Of a stretch of 64,000 bases of DNA, positions 10,215 to 22,800 are shown one piece after another. The translations under genes and the position numbers were made by a program. Location: assembly GCF_020360975.1 (NCBI RefSeq), contig NW_025408674.1, positions 558,001-622,000 of the forward strand, in the 5' to 3' direction. This stretch comes from Hirsutella rhossiliensis (taxonomy: Eukaryota > Ascomycota > Sordariomycetes > Hypocreales > Ophiocordycipitaceae). Under the pieces are notes generated by a model. It saw only the letters and a list, made by a program, of their open reading frames with translations. It was not told the DNA's origin and did not search any database. Numbering within the stretch: the first letter of the stretch is position 1; each line of letters begins with the position of its first letter.

Positions 10215-11835
10215 ATGACAAGCACGACCCCAACCCCGAACCCCGCCTCTACGAGGAACGACGCCTTCCTCGACCAAGTAAGGAATTGGTCCAAAATCTC
10301 ACGATCCCAAAGACCCAATATCAGGATATCGATCCGACCCGATGGGAGGATGAGATCACGCCACAAGAGGAAGATAGAATAGCTGTTATGACATATACCG
10401 CACGATTTATGTCAGAATGCGAGGAGAACGTACACCTTCATGGCACTAATATCCTTGAATTCTTCCAGGATCACTTCCAACAGTGGACCGAGGCAACGTG
10501 GAGAAAGATGCCAAAGGAATTTCGAAGGAGCTACGTTACCTTTTAAAGAGACGTGGTATCTATACAGGAGAAAAGGGTGACCACATCATCCCACAGCTCG
10601 TCTTCCTACAGACGATCGATAACCCACCAGCCTGGCCCGACAACGAATTCATGGTAACCCAATTCGATAAAGGAACGGAGGCCTATACAAGAAAGAGAGA
10701 CGACTAACGCAGAACCCTCCCACCTCCAACACGGCGGAGCCATCCACGCCGTTAGCCCCTATTCCGACGCTCCCTGCTCCTCCCGCTACGACAATTGCGG
10801 AACCGCCCACAACGACTGCTACGCTTCCCAACGAACAATACATCCTACAAGCTATCAGTTCCAGCAACAGAGCATCGTTCTAGCAGAACCCTCTTCTCCA
10901 CATCCCTCGAAGCGTACACAACGCTTCCCCCGGCCGACATCCCGAACGACATCGTCGATGCCGACACACAACAGAAATTCACCAAGATCTGGGACAAAGA
11001 GAAGAACTATACGGGGGAACCCTATGACCTTCTCGATGATAAGCTACGCATCTTTATGAGTATCTGTTATAACATTCAGGTCAAGCCGGACCAATTCCAC
11101 GCTCTTTTCCCTCGAATCCTTACTGGCCGAGCCCAAACGTACTACATTGACCACGTTAACTGGACCTCAACGTTCCGCAAGGCATACGATAGCATCAAGC
11201 AACATTTCGATACGGAAGTTAACCACGTTCACTACTATACTGAATGGACGACTATTTCCTTTAACAAGCTCCGTGCCGATAATGCTACGAAATCCCTACA
11301 CGAGGTTCTTCAGCTACTCCTTGATAAGCTACAGTTATGCCAACGAGCTCTTGGCAACGCGTATGCAGGAAACGTTCCACTGCGTACAACGCTTATTAAT
11401 GCATGCCGCGGTGTTCCTGAACTTGAATACGCTTTATTCAAGCCCGCCGAAGGAATCGAGCCCTTTTGCAGATCTTCGCTCTTCCGTTGAGACCCATCTT
11501 GCACGCGGAATAGCGCCTCGTTATCTTCAAGGAGGCCCTCAATACCATCAAGACCTCGAGGAACCATCTGATCATATGGATCCCAATGACCACTACTATC
11601 TCGATCGAAGATACAACAACAATCGCGGAAGATTTGGTCAGAAGGGGTATAGAAGGTATAGAGGCAACGCTCAACGAGGCAGCTACAACGCTCCACGGGA
11701 ATCTTCAATAGTCAACGCTTTAACCGCCCACAAGGCCGTTACGGCCACAACCACCCGTGGAATAAGAAGTGCTTCGTCTGCAATAAGGAAGGATGTTGGT
11801 CTACAAAGCACACTGCCGAGGAACGTCAAAGATCC
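10215..11835 (+). pseudogene. copia-1 gag
   Basis: Gag capsid region read from ATG at 10215 through at least four frames. Recognisable blocks are RWEDEITPQEED (about 10340), FTKIWDKEKNYTGEPYDLLD (about 10978-11040), a FDTEVNHVHYYTEWTT stretch (about 11206-11255) and a CCHC-like knuckle CFVCNKEGCWSTKH (about 11770-11812). Gag would form the virus-like particle in the cytoplasm and the knuckle would bind element RNA. The same blocks recur in copia-3 (FIKIWDKKLAYTGEPYDIFD), which shows which frame is coding on each side of the breaks. Confidence 0.8.
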
Positions 11836-12039
11836 GAGACCAATACGTCGCCCACTGTCACTTCATAGGATTACCTCCCAGGACCTTACAGCCTACGTTC
11901 TTGACTTTGAAGGTCACGAGATGGATGCCCACGATGATGCTAACGACCCTGGGACGAGGACGACAATGAAGATAATGACAACAACCCAGAACAGTGGCAC
12001 ACAAGCCAAATGCTCTGCCAGCAAGCCTTCAACCATCTG

Positions 12040-15000
12040 ATCACAGGGGAAGACGTGTATAGCACCTCTCAAAACAACGCTACACCTGCTTCCCAATTCA
12101 TGATAGAGGAGCGCTACTCAAGACTCCGATTCCAGGGCATCATAATTGACACAGGCGCCGCGAAGGTTTCACAGCTGGCTACGACCAATGCATCGCTCTA
12201 CAACGAGCAGACCCTGCTATAACGCTCGATAAGACTACAGCAGGCCAAGCTTCTATCAAATTCGGCAACGGCGAAGCCATTCTATCCCTCGGCTCTATCG
12301 CCCTTAAAACACCTCTCGGAAGGATCACATTCCATATCCTCAAGACCCCTACTCCCTTCCTCCTCTCTCTCGCTGATATGGATCGCCTAGGCATCTATTT
12401 CAACAACCTTACAGACACTATTGTCGGACGAACAACCCTCCCGGTTATCCGCAAATGGGGACATCCTGGTTCCTCCTACCTAAGACCAACGAGGCCGCTA
12501 TCGCATTCCTCACGGAGAGCGAGATCCGCACTCTTCATCGTCGATTCGGGCACCCAGCGGTCCCAAGACTTCACAACCTCCTACGGCAAGCTGGCCACAA
12601 CGATGTGACGATAGATATCCTAGAGAACATCTCGAGATTCTGTCATCACTGTCAAATGCACTCTCAAGCTCCAAGACGCTTCAAATTCACCCTAAAGGAT
12701 GACCAGGAATTCAACTACGAAATCGTCGCTGATGTGCTCTACCTTGGAACCCCTCAACGCCCCGTCTTGCACGTGGTAGATACAGCAACAGCGTTCCAAG
12801 CAGCCAGGTTCCTCCTATCGATGTCAGCAAAGGATACGTGGAAGCCCTCCGAGCCCTCTGGATAGACACATATCTCGGACCCCTGATACTATCAAGCACG
12901 ACGCAGGGACCAATTTTGCCTCCCTAGAGTTCCGTAACGAGGCAAAGCTTATGGGGATAACCTGCAAGCAAGTCCTGTGGAAGCACATTGGTCCGTTGGA
13001 AAGGTTGAAAGATATCATGCCCCTCTCCGCCGTGCGTTTGAGATCCTCCACGCAGAAATCGGGACCTTCACATCCCCCGAATCGATCCTTCAAATGGCTA
13101 TCAAAGCCATCAACGACACAGCAGGGCCAAATGGCATTGTCCCTACGCTCCTAGTCTTTGGCGCCTACCCTCGAATGGCGTTAGATTCGCCCCTTCTGCT
13201 ACGACCCTGAAAGGGCTGCCGCAGCCCAGAAGGCGATGAAAATGCTTCGTCAGCTCTCAGCAGAGCGGCAAGTGCAGGGCGCCTTACACACAAAGAACGG
13301 ACCATCATCAACAGGCGTTATACTATCGCTCCCACTGCAAAGCGAGGTCCGAGTGTGGAGAAAAGCTCGGCTGGCAAGGCCCTTTTAAGATTAGTGCAAT
13401 TGATGGCTCCAATGTCACAATTGATACTATCAACGGACCCCAGACCTTCCGTTCCACCCTTGTGCAGCCTTATTTCCGCGACGAGACGACGATCCCTGCC
13501 CCGCTGCTGCTGCTGCGGATGATTCTGACATTCCTGTTTCTGATCCTGCGAGCGATTCTGTTCCTGTTTCTGCCCCTGCCCCTGCCCCTGTTCCTGCTCC
13601 TAATCCCCGGCGCCGCGCAAGCGAGGCCGCCCTGGTTCGAAGAACAAGCCAAAGACGACGTTCCTAGTCAAGAAGGAAGAAGATGCCTACCAACTAGCCA
13701 TCAAGCTACGGGACGAAGGCATTATCACAACGCCAGGCACCCCCTTTGAGGAATCCGATAGCACGGAGATCGATGATCTATTGGTACGAGGAGTGTTTAG
13801 CTTCGAACGCTACAATGAAGCAAAGCACGGGAACCATCATATCTTCCGCTCCCGCATGGTCCGCGAGGTTAAAGGCAAAGAAACCAAACCATACGAGAAG
13901 TCAAGGCTCGTGGTCCAAGGGCACAACGACCAAGAGAAACCACCCTATTGACGCAATCCCCGACAATTCAACGCGTCAGTCAACGGCTTATTTCTGCTAT
14001 CTCCCCAGACCTCCTTTCTCACGGCATGACCCTCTCTTCGTGACATCACACAAGCGTATCCCCAGGCGCAGACCGAACTATTCCGCACCATTCTCACGCA
14101 TCTTCCCGCCGAATTAGAAGGAAGATACCCGGAAGGAACAATCATTCGCGTTATTAAGCCCCTATACGGAATTGCGGAGGCCGGAGTCCATTGGTTTCGA
14201 ACCTATCACGGGCATCATGTCGATAACCTCGACATGTCCACATCAACCTACGACCTATGCTTCCTAATTACGAATAAGGGACCTGATAACTTTGGGATTG
14301 TGGGAATGCAGACTGACGATACCCTTATGCTTGGCACACAACGTTTTTCCGCGCTAGAGGAAGCGGAACTCGTAAAGGCACAATTTCGGGCAAAGCCGAA
14401 GACAACGATGACCCCGGGTACTAGCATTGACTTCAACGGTGCAAAGATAACCCTCCAAGACACCACTTTCCACAACGCTCTACTGCTTCAACAAAAGGGT
14501 CAAGCAGCCAAGATCGAACCCATCGACATCAAGGCATACGATCGAGCCCAACAGTACGTGGAACAGCGTGCCCGTGGCGCGTATGTGGCTTCAATCTGTC
14601 AACCAGAGGCCTCATTCGACATCTCTATTGCTGCCCAGGTCCAAACCCCTACGGAAGAGGATTGCACGACCTCAACAAGCGGCTTCAATGGCAGAAAGAC
14701 CACCAGCAGCGAGGCCTAACGTATATCCCTATTGACCTCGCCAATGCCAAGCTTATCGTCTTTACCGACGGTTCCTTTGCGAACAATAAGGACCTATCGT
14801 CACAGCTAGGCTTCGTCATTGCCCTAGTCAATGAGACCGAGACCGCACGTACCAAAGACCAATTCGGGATCAAGGGCAATGTCCTCCATTGGAGCTCAAC
14901 GAAGTGTAAGAGGGTCACCCGAAGCGTGCTAGCATCAGAGATCTACGGCATGGTCAACGGATTCGATATTGGGATATCACTAGCAACGACGATACGGAAG

Positions 15001-15384
15001 ATCACAGACCGCCTCAATCTTCCCCTATCCCTAATCGTTTGCACCGACTCTTTTTCCCTCTACGAGTGCCTCGTTAAGCTAGGCACAACGAAGGAGAAGC
15101 GATTGATGATAGATATCATGGCCCTACGTCAATCCTACGAAAGGCGTGAGATCACAGAAATCCGCTGGATTAACGGCGCAGACAACCCAGCAGATGCTAT
15201 GACAAAGGCATCGCCTAACCGCGCCCTCGAACGCCTCGTCGATACGAATAGCCTTACGATTAGGATAGAAGGATCAGTCGAACGCCCTCCCGCTAGCTGC
15301 CGCTCGAACCGTCACTCTTTTCGCACCCTTGCGGTTGCTGCTACGCTCCCGCACCTGCTGCTACTGCTGCGATTGCAGCGATAA
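12040..15384 (+). pseudogene. copia-1 pol (protease, integrase, RT, RNase H)
   Basis: Protease active site IIIDTGAA at 12142-12162. The integrase zinc region has RRFGHPAVPRLHNLLRQ (about 12540) and FCHHCQMH (about 12637), followed by the core with PVLHVVDTATAF. The RT segment has KPLYGIAEAG (about 14157) and GMQTDDTLML (14303-14332), where copia RTs usually carry a YVDD-like box. RNase H is at 14700-15260 with FTDGSFANNKDL, STKCKRVTRSVLASEIYG and GADNPADAMTKA. Frames change repeatedly (near 12225, 12450, 12860, 13200, 13750, 13950, 14660). A Pro/Ala-rich coding repeat lies at about 13510-13610. Inactive as written. Confidence 0.85.
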
Positions 15385-15399
15385 AAGAAGATTTGCCAG

Positions 15400-15601
15400 T
15401 GTGGGAATGTAGCATATAGCTATAGTAGGATTGTAAGGAGGTGCGCACACACGCACACGTGACCCTTAGCGTCACGTGTATGGACCTCGGGGATCCGTGT
15501 ATAAAGGGCACGTAGTGTGCCCCCTCATTCCCTTTCCTCCCTTCCTAGCAAGACATCTTGAATACAACCCATTGCGTTACTGCAGTACAGACCTCCCGAC
15601 A
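15400..15601 (+). repeat. copia-1 3' LTR
   Basis: 202 bp, identical to the 5' LTR except for one missing G. The target duplication cttat follows at 15602-15606. Confidence 0.95.
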
Positions 15602-15630
15602 CTTATGATTCTTTCGATTAATACAGGGTA

Positions 15631-15853
15631 CAGTGGGGGGACAAAAGTTCCGGTCAATGAGTCAGAGACTAATGATAAATTATTTTATCTTAACTTTAAC
15701 ATCGCGGGAAGAGAGGTACTTTTAAGTTCTAGCAAAATGGCGGGGCTCTTATGTACTTCTTTTTTTCCAGGTCAACGAGCTTTTTTTAGGTCAACCGCCC
15801 CCCCGTGACTGTGGAGCTGTCACGGGGATTGGCCGACTTTGAGGCCCCCCTAG
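15631..15853. mobile_element. TA-flanked miniature element (Tc1/mariner-type ends)
   Basis: The right end reads GGCCCCCCTAG then TA (15843-15855), preceded by a perfect 9-bp stem CCCCGTGAC/GTCACGGGG (15801-15827). It is closely related to the terminal repeats of the 861-bp element at 46207-47067. A candidate left end, TA then CAGTGGGGGGACAAAAG, lies at 15629-15647 and shares the C..GGGGGG..AAAAG pattern. The left end is uncertain. No ORF. Confidence 0.5.
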
Positions 15854-16052
15854 TAGCACATCACTCTTTCCCCCCTTGCTTTTATTGGATAAAGGACAGC
15901 TGTCCGAGACAATGCGGAGGAGAAGCCGAGAGCAGCCGGAGAGCATTGATGTATAAAGAAGCACTATGCGCAAGCTAGAAATGGGACAAGACGAACCTCA
16001 ATTGACATGTTGATTCTTACCTTTCAAAATTATTACCCTGCGAGAGACAGGG

Positions 16053-16320
16053 TGCATAGAGGTTTGGTGTATTGACTGCTCTGAAGTGATTGTTCCTTCT
16101 CTCTAACAAAGGTGACCTCTTATAGTTCTGTCACCTGTGGCTGCCTTGGGGTGGCGATGTCATGTCGCCACCCAGGCCGCCTAGACGACGTTGTCATGTA
16201 GAAGGTTCGATGCCACTGCTTACCAACGGGTACTAGGGGGGACTAAAATTCGTCCCTCATCCCCCTCTTTGAATTTATTCTTCTTCTGAAGACCCCTGAC
16301 ACATCCTTGTACGTGACTTA
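16053..16320 (-). repeat. Solo LTR relic of the 8943-9160 family
   Basis: About 170 bp shared with 8943-9120 (gtgtattgactgctct, then the hairpin GGTGGCGATGTCATGTCGCC), and again CTGAAGACCCCTGA.ACATCC near its end. Between the two parts is about 57 bp absent from the other copy, starting TA-CTAGGGGGGACTAAAA (16232-16249). This resembles one end of the TA-flanked miniature elements. No coding sequence adjoins it. Confidence 0.65.
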
Positions 16321-16563
16321 CCTCAGCGAGCTCAGACCATTGGTCGTCCGTGGGCGGAGAGGAGTCACTAACGTAATCTACCCCCTACCCGTACAGACCC
16401 CCCACTCGGACAGAAATTCCCCACCAATGCTACTCGCACCTCACCACAACAACAAACTGCGCACATGGAAGACAATTTATTGCTAGAGGCAAGTAAATCA
16501 ATTTCGGACTATCCATTACACGTACGGGAAGTTGGTTGAAGGACCTGGATTTCCTAAGTCTGT
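16321..16563. other. No feature recognised
   Basis: No ORF of note, repeat or RNA gene is seen. Confidence 0.4.
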
Positions 16564-17396
16564 GTGGCGCACGCTATCTTGGGGCCCTTGGCCCCTCCTC
16601 TTCTATCTGTCGTTGACCCACTCCTCGTCTTCTCGCCGTGGCTCGGCCCGCTTCTCCTGTCCTTTTCTTTCCATCGCTTGACTCGCTCTTCAACGACGTT
16701 ACGACTGCTGCTCAACGAACACACTCGCGTTCGTCAGATCCCAGAAAGGGTTGGAAAGCACTCAAAGCGCATCGATAATGAAAAGCCTAACTCTTCCTTC
16801 CTGCCCGGCGTCCCATTTACCTGCACTGGAAAAGTCGTCGGCCTTCTCGATCACCGCGTTATGCTCTGCCCCCCGGGCTCAGAGCGCGATTACGTCTTTA
16901 TCGTCGTCCCGGACAGCTGGACCTTTGTCGATAGGCCCTCGGCGGCCGCCGCCGCCTCGGCTTCCCCCCCCTCGCTACGCCCCTTAGACGTCTGACCCCG
17001 TCCGCCTCCTCTACCTTCAATTCCGTCCGCGCCGCCTTGTACTCCGTTGCCGCGCCGGCCTCGGCCGCGTCGGCCCCCCCTTCCTCGGCGTCGGCCCCGA
17101 CCGCCCTCGACCCCGTCACGCCGCCTCCTAAGCGCTCCCACCCGGCCCTTGCCGATACGCCTATGAAGAGGGCTCGCTTGCTGCAGCAGCAGCATTCGCC
17201 GCCTTCCTCGTCTTCGAACACCGTCGGCTCCGCCCCCCCCTCCTTCTCTCCCCCGCCAGCTGCTTCTTCGCCTCGACCAGACGGCGTCCCGCCCGCTCCC
17301 GCCCCGACGGCCAGCCCGGGTTGCCCTCTCGACTCTATCATAGCGAGCACCTCCGACCCGCCCGCTCGACCTATCCGCTATCGCATGCAGAAATGA
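16564..17396 (+). pseudogene. Unrecognised protein-coding remnant, Pro/Ser/Ala-rich
   Basis: Two overlapping frames make one plausible reading. The first (from 16564) has a hydrophobic start and a block GVPFTCTGKVVGLLDHRVML (about 16809-16868) then VVPDSWTFVDR, which looks like a small beta-rich domain. It meets a stop at 16995. The second frame is open through the same point and continues as a Ser/Ala/Pro-rich tail with PPPKRSHPALADTPMKRARL, a basic patch like a nuclear signal, to a stop at 17396. A single shift in the C-run near 16965 would join them. Family unknown. The region is strongly pyrimidine-rich on the plus strand, unlike its neighbours. It belongs to the older segment later split by the Ty3 element. 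Confidence 0.3.
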
Positions 17397-17799
17397 GCTG
17401 CCTACTATAAACCTATCGCTCTCTTACGCCTCTTGCCTTTACTAAAATAAACCGTTCTCCCTCTCGAGATGCTATTCCTAACGAAATTTATCGCTGCAAA
17501 ATTGCCATTACTCTACACATTACAACGTTTATCTCTTTTTTTGAAACAACAACTTTAGCTTGCGACCTATTTCTTACGATAGTGCCTGCCTCTATACGTT
17601 CTCTGTGACCTTGTTTATGTCCTGTGCGTTATGCCTTGTCCCTTTTATTTTCCTTCCCTCCCTTTCCCTCCTCTCCCTAGCTCCCTAGCTTGCCTTTGGC
17701 TTGCATCCCTTCTTGTGCACCTTCCAGTCCTCTTTTTGGTGTTGCCTGCTGCAGTACGCGACCGCCAGGCATCGGCTGCACCTCTTCGCCCCCACCATC
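17397..17799. other. Pyrimidine-rich non-coding stretch
   Basis: Plus strand dominated by C and T with runs such as ctccctttccctcctctccc. No gene supported; ORFs here are compositional. Confidence 0.35.
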
Positions 17800-18230
17800 T
17801 CTCCACAAACCCGGAGACCTTCCCCTCTGTGCTCTGCAAATCCTGCCCTTGCATTTGCTTTGCGCCTATGCTTTCGTTCGCCTGCCCCGCCTCTGCCATC
17901 GTGTCCTGCATTTCCTGCCTCGCCCTAATTTCGCATCCTTCTTTGCCGCAGAACGACGAGACAACCACGAGGACATATGGCCTCTCTGCGTGTAGAAACG
18001 ATATCGGGCTCTGTAGAATGTCCTTTTGCGAGTCCGCCGCAGCTCTCGCAGCGCGCCCCTGCTGCCTTCCGACACACTGCCTCGTGCTCCTGTAGGATTG
18101 GCCTTATCCACTGTAGGAACTGTGCGCTGGCTTCGTTGTTTGGCCTCGCTGCCTGCATCACGAGCGTCTTCGGGATGGTATGCATGTACTTAAGCTCCCT
18201 GGCCCCGAATTCGCACCAGAACTCAGTAGT
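17800..18230 (-). pseudogene. Small Cys-rich protein fragment (CxxC..CxxxxC)
   Basis: Minus strand. One frame (from about 18230, ATG at 18185) encodes ASAQFLQWIRPILQEHEAVC and then CESCGGLAKG. After a shift near 17970 the adjoining frame gives SSFCGKEGCEIRARQEMQDT. The paired CxxC and CxxxxC suggest a small zinc-binding domain of the kind seen in fungal MYND-like hypothetical proteins; this is a recollection of pattern, not a verified match. Whether the frameshift is real is unknown. Function unknown. Confidence 0.4.
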
Positions 18231-18274
18231 TGCTTCTGCTCTTCTCTCCTATTTATGCCTTAGTGCCTCTCTTA

Positions 18275-18531
18275 TGTCACGACCCTGCGCGCCAGCGTAG
18301 AGACACCAGCGCAGAACCTCACCAGTGTCACGTGCCCAAGCAGCATCACGTGCCCACGTGCGACCTCGTGCTTACCTGAGCGCTGCTGAGGTAACCTCGT
18401 GCAGATGCACATAAGGGCCAGCTCGGTCGTGTAGTCTAGTCTTTCTTTCTTGCTCCTTAGCTTTGAGTCTTCGTTCATAGTGCCAATACATCTTTATAGC
18501 CGTCAAGGCTCGTATGTGCCTGGCCGTAACA
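18275..18531 (+). repeat. Ty3 5' LTR
   Basis: Begins TGTCACGACCC and ends GGCCGTAACA. Carries repeated CACGTGCC motifs at about 18338-18358. Confidence 0.96.
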
Positions 18532-18845
18532 CTACTCAAAGCTCAATAAGATCGCTTGCCAGCGATTAAGCAAATAGGCACCGAGCTTTCACGTCACACG
18601 CGCCTGACGTAAATCCAGCGCATCCGTTCTGACCGTTCCGACCAAGACTCCGACCACCGACCAAGTGATCCTCAAGGCTGAGATCACGTCCGTTCCGACC
18701 AAGACTACGCGTGTGTAGTCGTCCGACCAACCGTTCCGACCAAGGGATTCGTCCCGTCTGACCTCCGACCGTCCCTGCTCGTGCAGGCATCTGACCGTGA
18801 TTCCGCGTGGTATCATTTCCGACCCTAGACTCTGACCTCGAGACT

Positions 18846-19822
18846 ATGATATCCGAGGAAGCCCTGCCCTCTGATCAGCCTCGCCGTTCTGCCCGGCTTG
18901 CTGGCCAAGCCACTGAATCCGAAATAGCAGCCATGGCTGCCCCGAGCCCCCAAGACGCTCTCATCCGCGAGATGAGGGGACAGATTGCGGCCTTAACGGC
19001 CCGTCTAAATGAACGCTCTCCGTCTGTTGAATCAAATCGACAGCACCGGGAGCCCTCGACTGCTTTTGCCGGCCCAAATGGCCCGGCCTTCCGACCAACA
19101 GGCAAAGCTGCCTGGCCTGTTTTGCCCCCTTCCCAGAGGGCAAGAACCCCGAGTACAGCGACGCCGCCAAATCGCGCATCAAGGTCTCCGCGACGTTCTC
19201 AGGGAAGAAGGACGAGTTCCATTCCTTCATCCTGAGCATAAAGAACAAATTTGACGAAGACGTACGAACCTTCCGGACTGAGAACAGCCGGATGGTCTGT
19301 CTGTATAACCTGCTCGAGGGAAAAGCCCGCCGAGCACTTGAAACCCGCTTCTCCTCTGACACTCGACCCTTCTCTGGAGTGGCAGAGATGATCCAAGCCC
19401 TTGAGTCCGCCTATGGCAATCCGAATGAGCTTTCCGAGGCTCTTGACCGCCTGCAACGCCTCCAGTTTACCGTGAATGGGAAGACCGACATTGTGGACTT
19501 TCTTGCGGAATTTGACTACTTAACTGCGACCGGTCGTGTGCCCGAGGACCAGATGAAGCATACCTTGTGGCAGCACATCCCGGCCAACCTAGATAACAGC
19601 CTCTTGACCAAGACCCGTGACGAGTCCGTGACCTACGAGGTTTTCTGTGGGTTCATTAAAGACGCTGTCCACTGCCAGAAGAGGAGTATGAGGCAGACAC
19701 AGGACTCCCGCTCTTCCGACCGATCTCGCCGCGCGCCGACTAGGACTGCTCCGACTACCGCCAAGACTCCGAACAAGACCGGCTCGACCCTATCACCTCG
19801 CGTGATGCTGGCAGAGCCTTGA
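18846..19822 (+). pseudogene. Ty3 gag
   Basis: The start at 18846 (MISEEALPSDQPRRSARLAG) leads into a predicted coiled segment (REMRGQIAALTARLNER). After frame changes near 19090-19250 comes the capsid core: RMVCLYNLLEGKARRALETR (about 19290-19350), YGNPNELSEALDRLQRLQF, and QHIPANLDNSLLTKTRDESV. It would form the particle shell. The frame is lost where gag should pass into protease, near 19800. Confidence 0.8.
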
Positions 19823-22800
19823 CCGACGATGAGAAAGGGTCCATTGGGATAATGGCACCTGCTTTATTTGTGGAAAACAGGGCACCTCTCGCGAGTGTCC
19901 CGACCGCACCCATGCTGTCTCCCGTGTCGCCTCCGTCCCTGTCCCTGCCAACGACTCTGATCAAGATTCGGAAACGAATAGGACCATCACAAGACTCCTT
20001 GATGGTCCCTAAGGTGTCACAGACAGCGAGTAGGTCTAGCAAGTCATTCACTCTGCCAAGTCAAGTCCAAGTGGATGGTGTGAGCCTACCTGCCCGCTCC
20101 CTCTGTGATACCGGAGCCGAAACCCGTTTGCTGGTTAGCCCAACCTTCGCCCAGTCCGCCGCCCAAAGACTCGGAGCCCAGATTAAGGAGCTCCCGAGTC
20201 GGATTCCTCCAAGACTTCCGTGGAAAGCCAGCCGGCTATATCCAGAAACAGCTGGTCGCCACTTTCGTCATCGATGGCCGTTCGTTCGCAAACGAGACAT
20301 TTGATATAGCTGAGTGTGGCCATGATATCTTTATCGGTCTTTTCTGGATGCGGGAGAAGCGCCTCCTGCTTGACTGCGCCGCCCGACAGATCATCTGGCC
20401 AGATGATCTTCCTGCCCTCGCCAAGTTCTCCCCGACGATCCAGCTCTCTCGTCAAGCCCCGCTCTCGGGTCGGATCGACCTAAGATCCAGGCCGACGCTG
20501 AGAGGCGGAACCGCCTGCTCGAGAAAGAGGAGAAACGCTACCGGATCCTCCACAAGAACTGGCGCCGCTCTGATCAAGCTCCTCCGGCCTCTGTCCCGAC
20601 CCCGTTACCGACTCCGTCTCCGTCGTTTCAGTCCAAGTCTCCGTCTGCCAAGAAGTCTGTCCGTTTTCAGCTCACGACCGCCCCTGCTACCGCCTTCGTC
20701 TCCGTCGCCTCGGTCCAAGCCTCCGAAGATCAAGCCCTGATTAACGCCCTGGTCTGCCAAGTAGAGTCTCACGAGAGATTCGAACAGTGGAACGAACTCG
20801 AACCGTTGATGCCCGGGATCCAGTCCAGCTCGAGCCAAGCTCCGGCCTTGACCAGACCGTCCCTAGTGCTCGAACCGTTGCTAAAGTCTCCCGGATCAGA
20901 AGACCTACCAGGGACAAAGCATTCCGTTCCCTCAGGAGAAGACCCTGAGCATGTTGCTTGTGTCCGTAGTCGTCTACCGCCCCAGCTCACCCATCTAGAG
21001 GATTCTTCTCGAAGAAAGAGGCCCACACCTACCTTCGAGCCGACCCGGTCACGATGTAGTCCTAGAGCTTGAGAAGCCTCTTTCGCCGACAGGACCCCAT
21101 CGTACCGCACGCCCGTTAAGTATCTGCCTCTAGAGAAAGAGACTGTCGATCACCTCCGGAGATAGACTTCATCGAGCCCGATCCGAGTCCGCACGCCGCT
21201 TCTGTCCTCTTCGCTCCGAAACCGAACACGACCGCCCGCCGCTTCTGCATCGACTACCGTTGGATGAACGATCATCTTAAAAGTCGCATCACGCCCGCTC
21301 CGTCCTCGAAGGCACTGCTTGGTTGCCGTGAAGCTCAACGCTTCACGAAGATCGATGTGATCCAGGCCTTCCACCGTCTCCGCATGGACCCTGACTCCGA
21401 GTATTTGACCGCCTTTCGCACCCGTTTCGGAACTTTCCGCTGGAAAGTCCTCCCGTTCGGTCTGAAGGTAGGTCCCGCCTGGTTCCAGCAGTTTATCAAC
21501 GCGCAGCTTCACGATCTCCTCGACCGGTGCGCCAGCGCCTACGCAGATGACGTCCTGATCTACTCGGATAAAGAAGAAGACCACTGGAAAGACTGTCAAG
21601 AAGTGATCTGGCGACTCCATCAGGCCAACCTCCAGGGAGACATCAAGAAGTCTAGATTTAACGTGACCAAGGTTGACTACCTCGGCGTTCTGCTTGAAGC
21701 CGGTGTGGGCCTTAGTGTCGACCCTCGGAAAGTTCGATCGATACAAGACTGGAAGTTTGAAGACCTCCGAGACCGCACCGCGATCCGATCATTCGTTGGC
21801 CTATGCAACTTCATCCGTGTTTTCTGCTACCACGCCTCGGGAGTGGCAGAACCCTTGAACCGGTTGCTTAAGAAGGATGTTGCCTTTGTGATGGGCCCGG
21901 AGCAACGCGAAGCATTTGATCAACTCAAGCGCCTGGCTATCGAAGCCCCGGTCCTCGCCTTCTTTAGACCAGAACTGCCGACCCGACTGGAGACCGATGC
22001 CTCCCGGAATGCCACAGCTGGTGTTCTATGGCAGGAACAGCCTGATCAGACCTGGAAGCCCGTTGGATTCTTCTCTAGGACCATGACCCCGGCCGAGCGA
22101 GCCTACCCAATCCAAGATCGAGAGCTCCTCGCCGTCGTACAGAGTCTAGAGCACTTCTACCCAGAGCTCTTAGGCCAGAAGTTCGATGTGATCACCGACC
22201 ACGAAGCCTTAGTCCATTTCTCTACGAAGCGCCTGCTCTCGGTACGACAGATCAGATGGTCCGACTTTCTCGCCCAGTTCGACATCCGTTTCCTCTACCG
22301 CCCCGGTCGACTGAACGTAGTCGCCGATGCCCTCTCCAGGAAGACAGCCGAGCTTCCTACCGTAAAGGCCCGGAAGCCGAGGAACGCACGGTGACCCTGA
22401 TCCCTCCGGAAAGGCTAGGCTTCGCGACCGACTCTCTAGACCCTACGGCCGCCGGCCACCTGCCCCCTCAGAACTTTAGTCCCGAACCTAAGCCTACTAG
22501 ACCATTAGTTCTGAGGGCCACGAGTGCCCTACAGACCCCAGAAGACCAAGGGATACAGCAGACGCCCGATCAAGACCGCCCAGAACTAGACCCGAACTCG
22601 GTCCCGAAGGGAGCCGAACTCGTTTCGTTGATCCGCCAAGAGAACCTCCTCCAAGACCTCGGCACCCATGGAACACACCTGATCGTACCAGCCCAGACCT
22701 CAGACAAGCAGACGTTTCTTCAGACCGCGCTCATTCGCGAAGCCCACGAGCCCCAGATCTTCGCTCACGCCGGACAGAACAAGGTGATCAAGCTGCTCCA

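Larger units (their letters stand above)
9710..15601 (+). mobile_element. Ty1/copia LTR retrotransposon copia-1
   Basis: Full-length 5.9-kb element with 203- and 202-bp LTRs and a 5-bp target duplication cttat (9705-9709 and 15602-15606). Gene order gag, protease, integrase, reverse transcriptase, RNase H identifies Ty1/copia. The LTRs differ only by one G in a homopolymer near 9750. The junction after the 5' LTR reads CACTGATCAGTG, a 12-bp palindrome also present at the same place in copia-3. The coding region is split by many frameshifts. It belongs to the same lineage as copia-3, judged by matching gag, integrase and RT motifs. Confidence 0.95.

Noticed and set aside
13470..13652. Minus-strand ORF with RNRGRGRGRNRN
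   Set aside because: Shadow of the Pro/Ala-rich repeat in the copia-1 pol linker.
16890..17350. Minus-strand Gly/Arg/Ala-rich ORFs of 100-150 codons
   Set aside because: They are mirror images of a C-rich plus strand, with repetitive composition and no conserved pattern.
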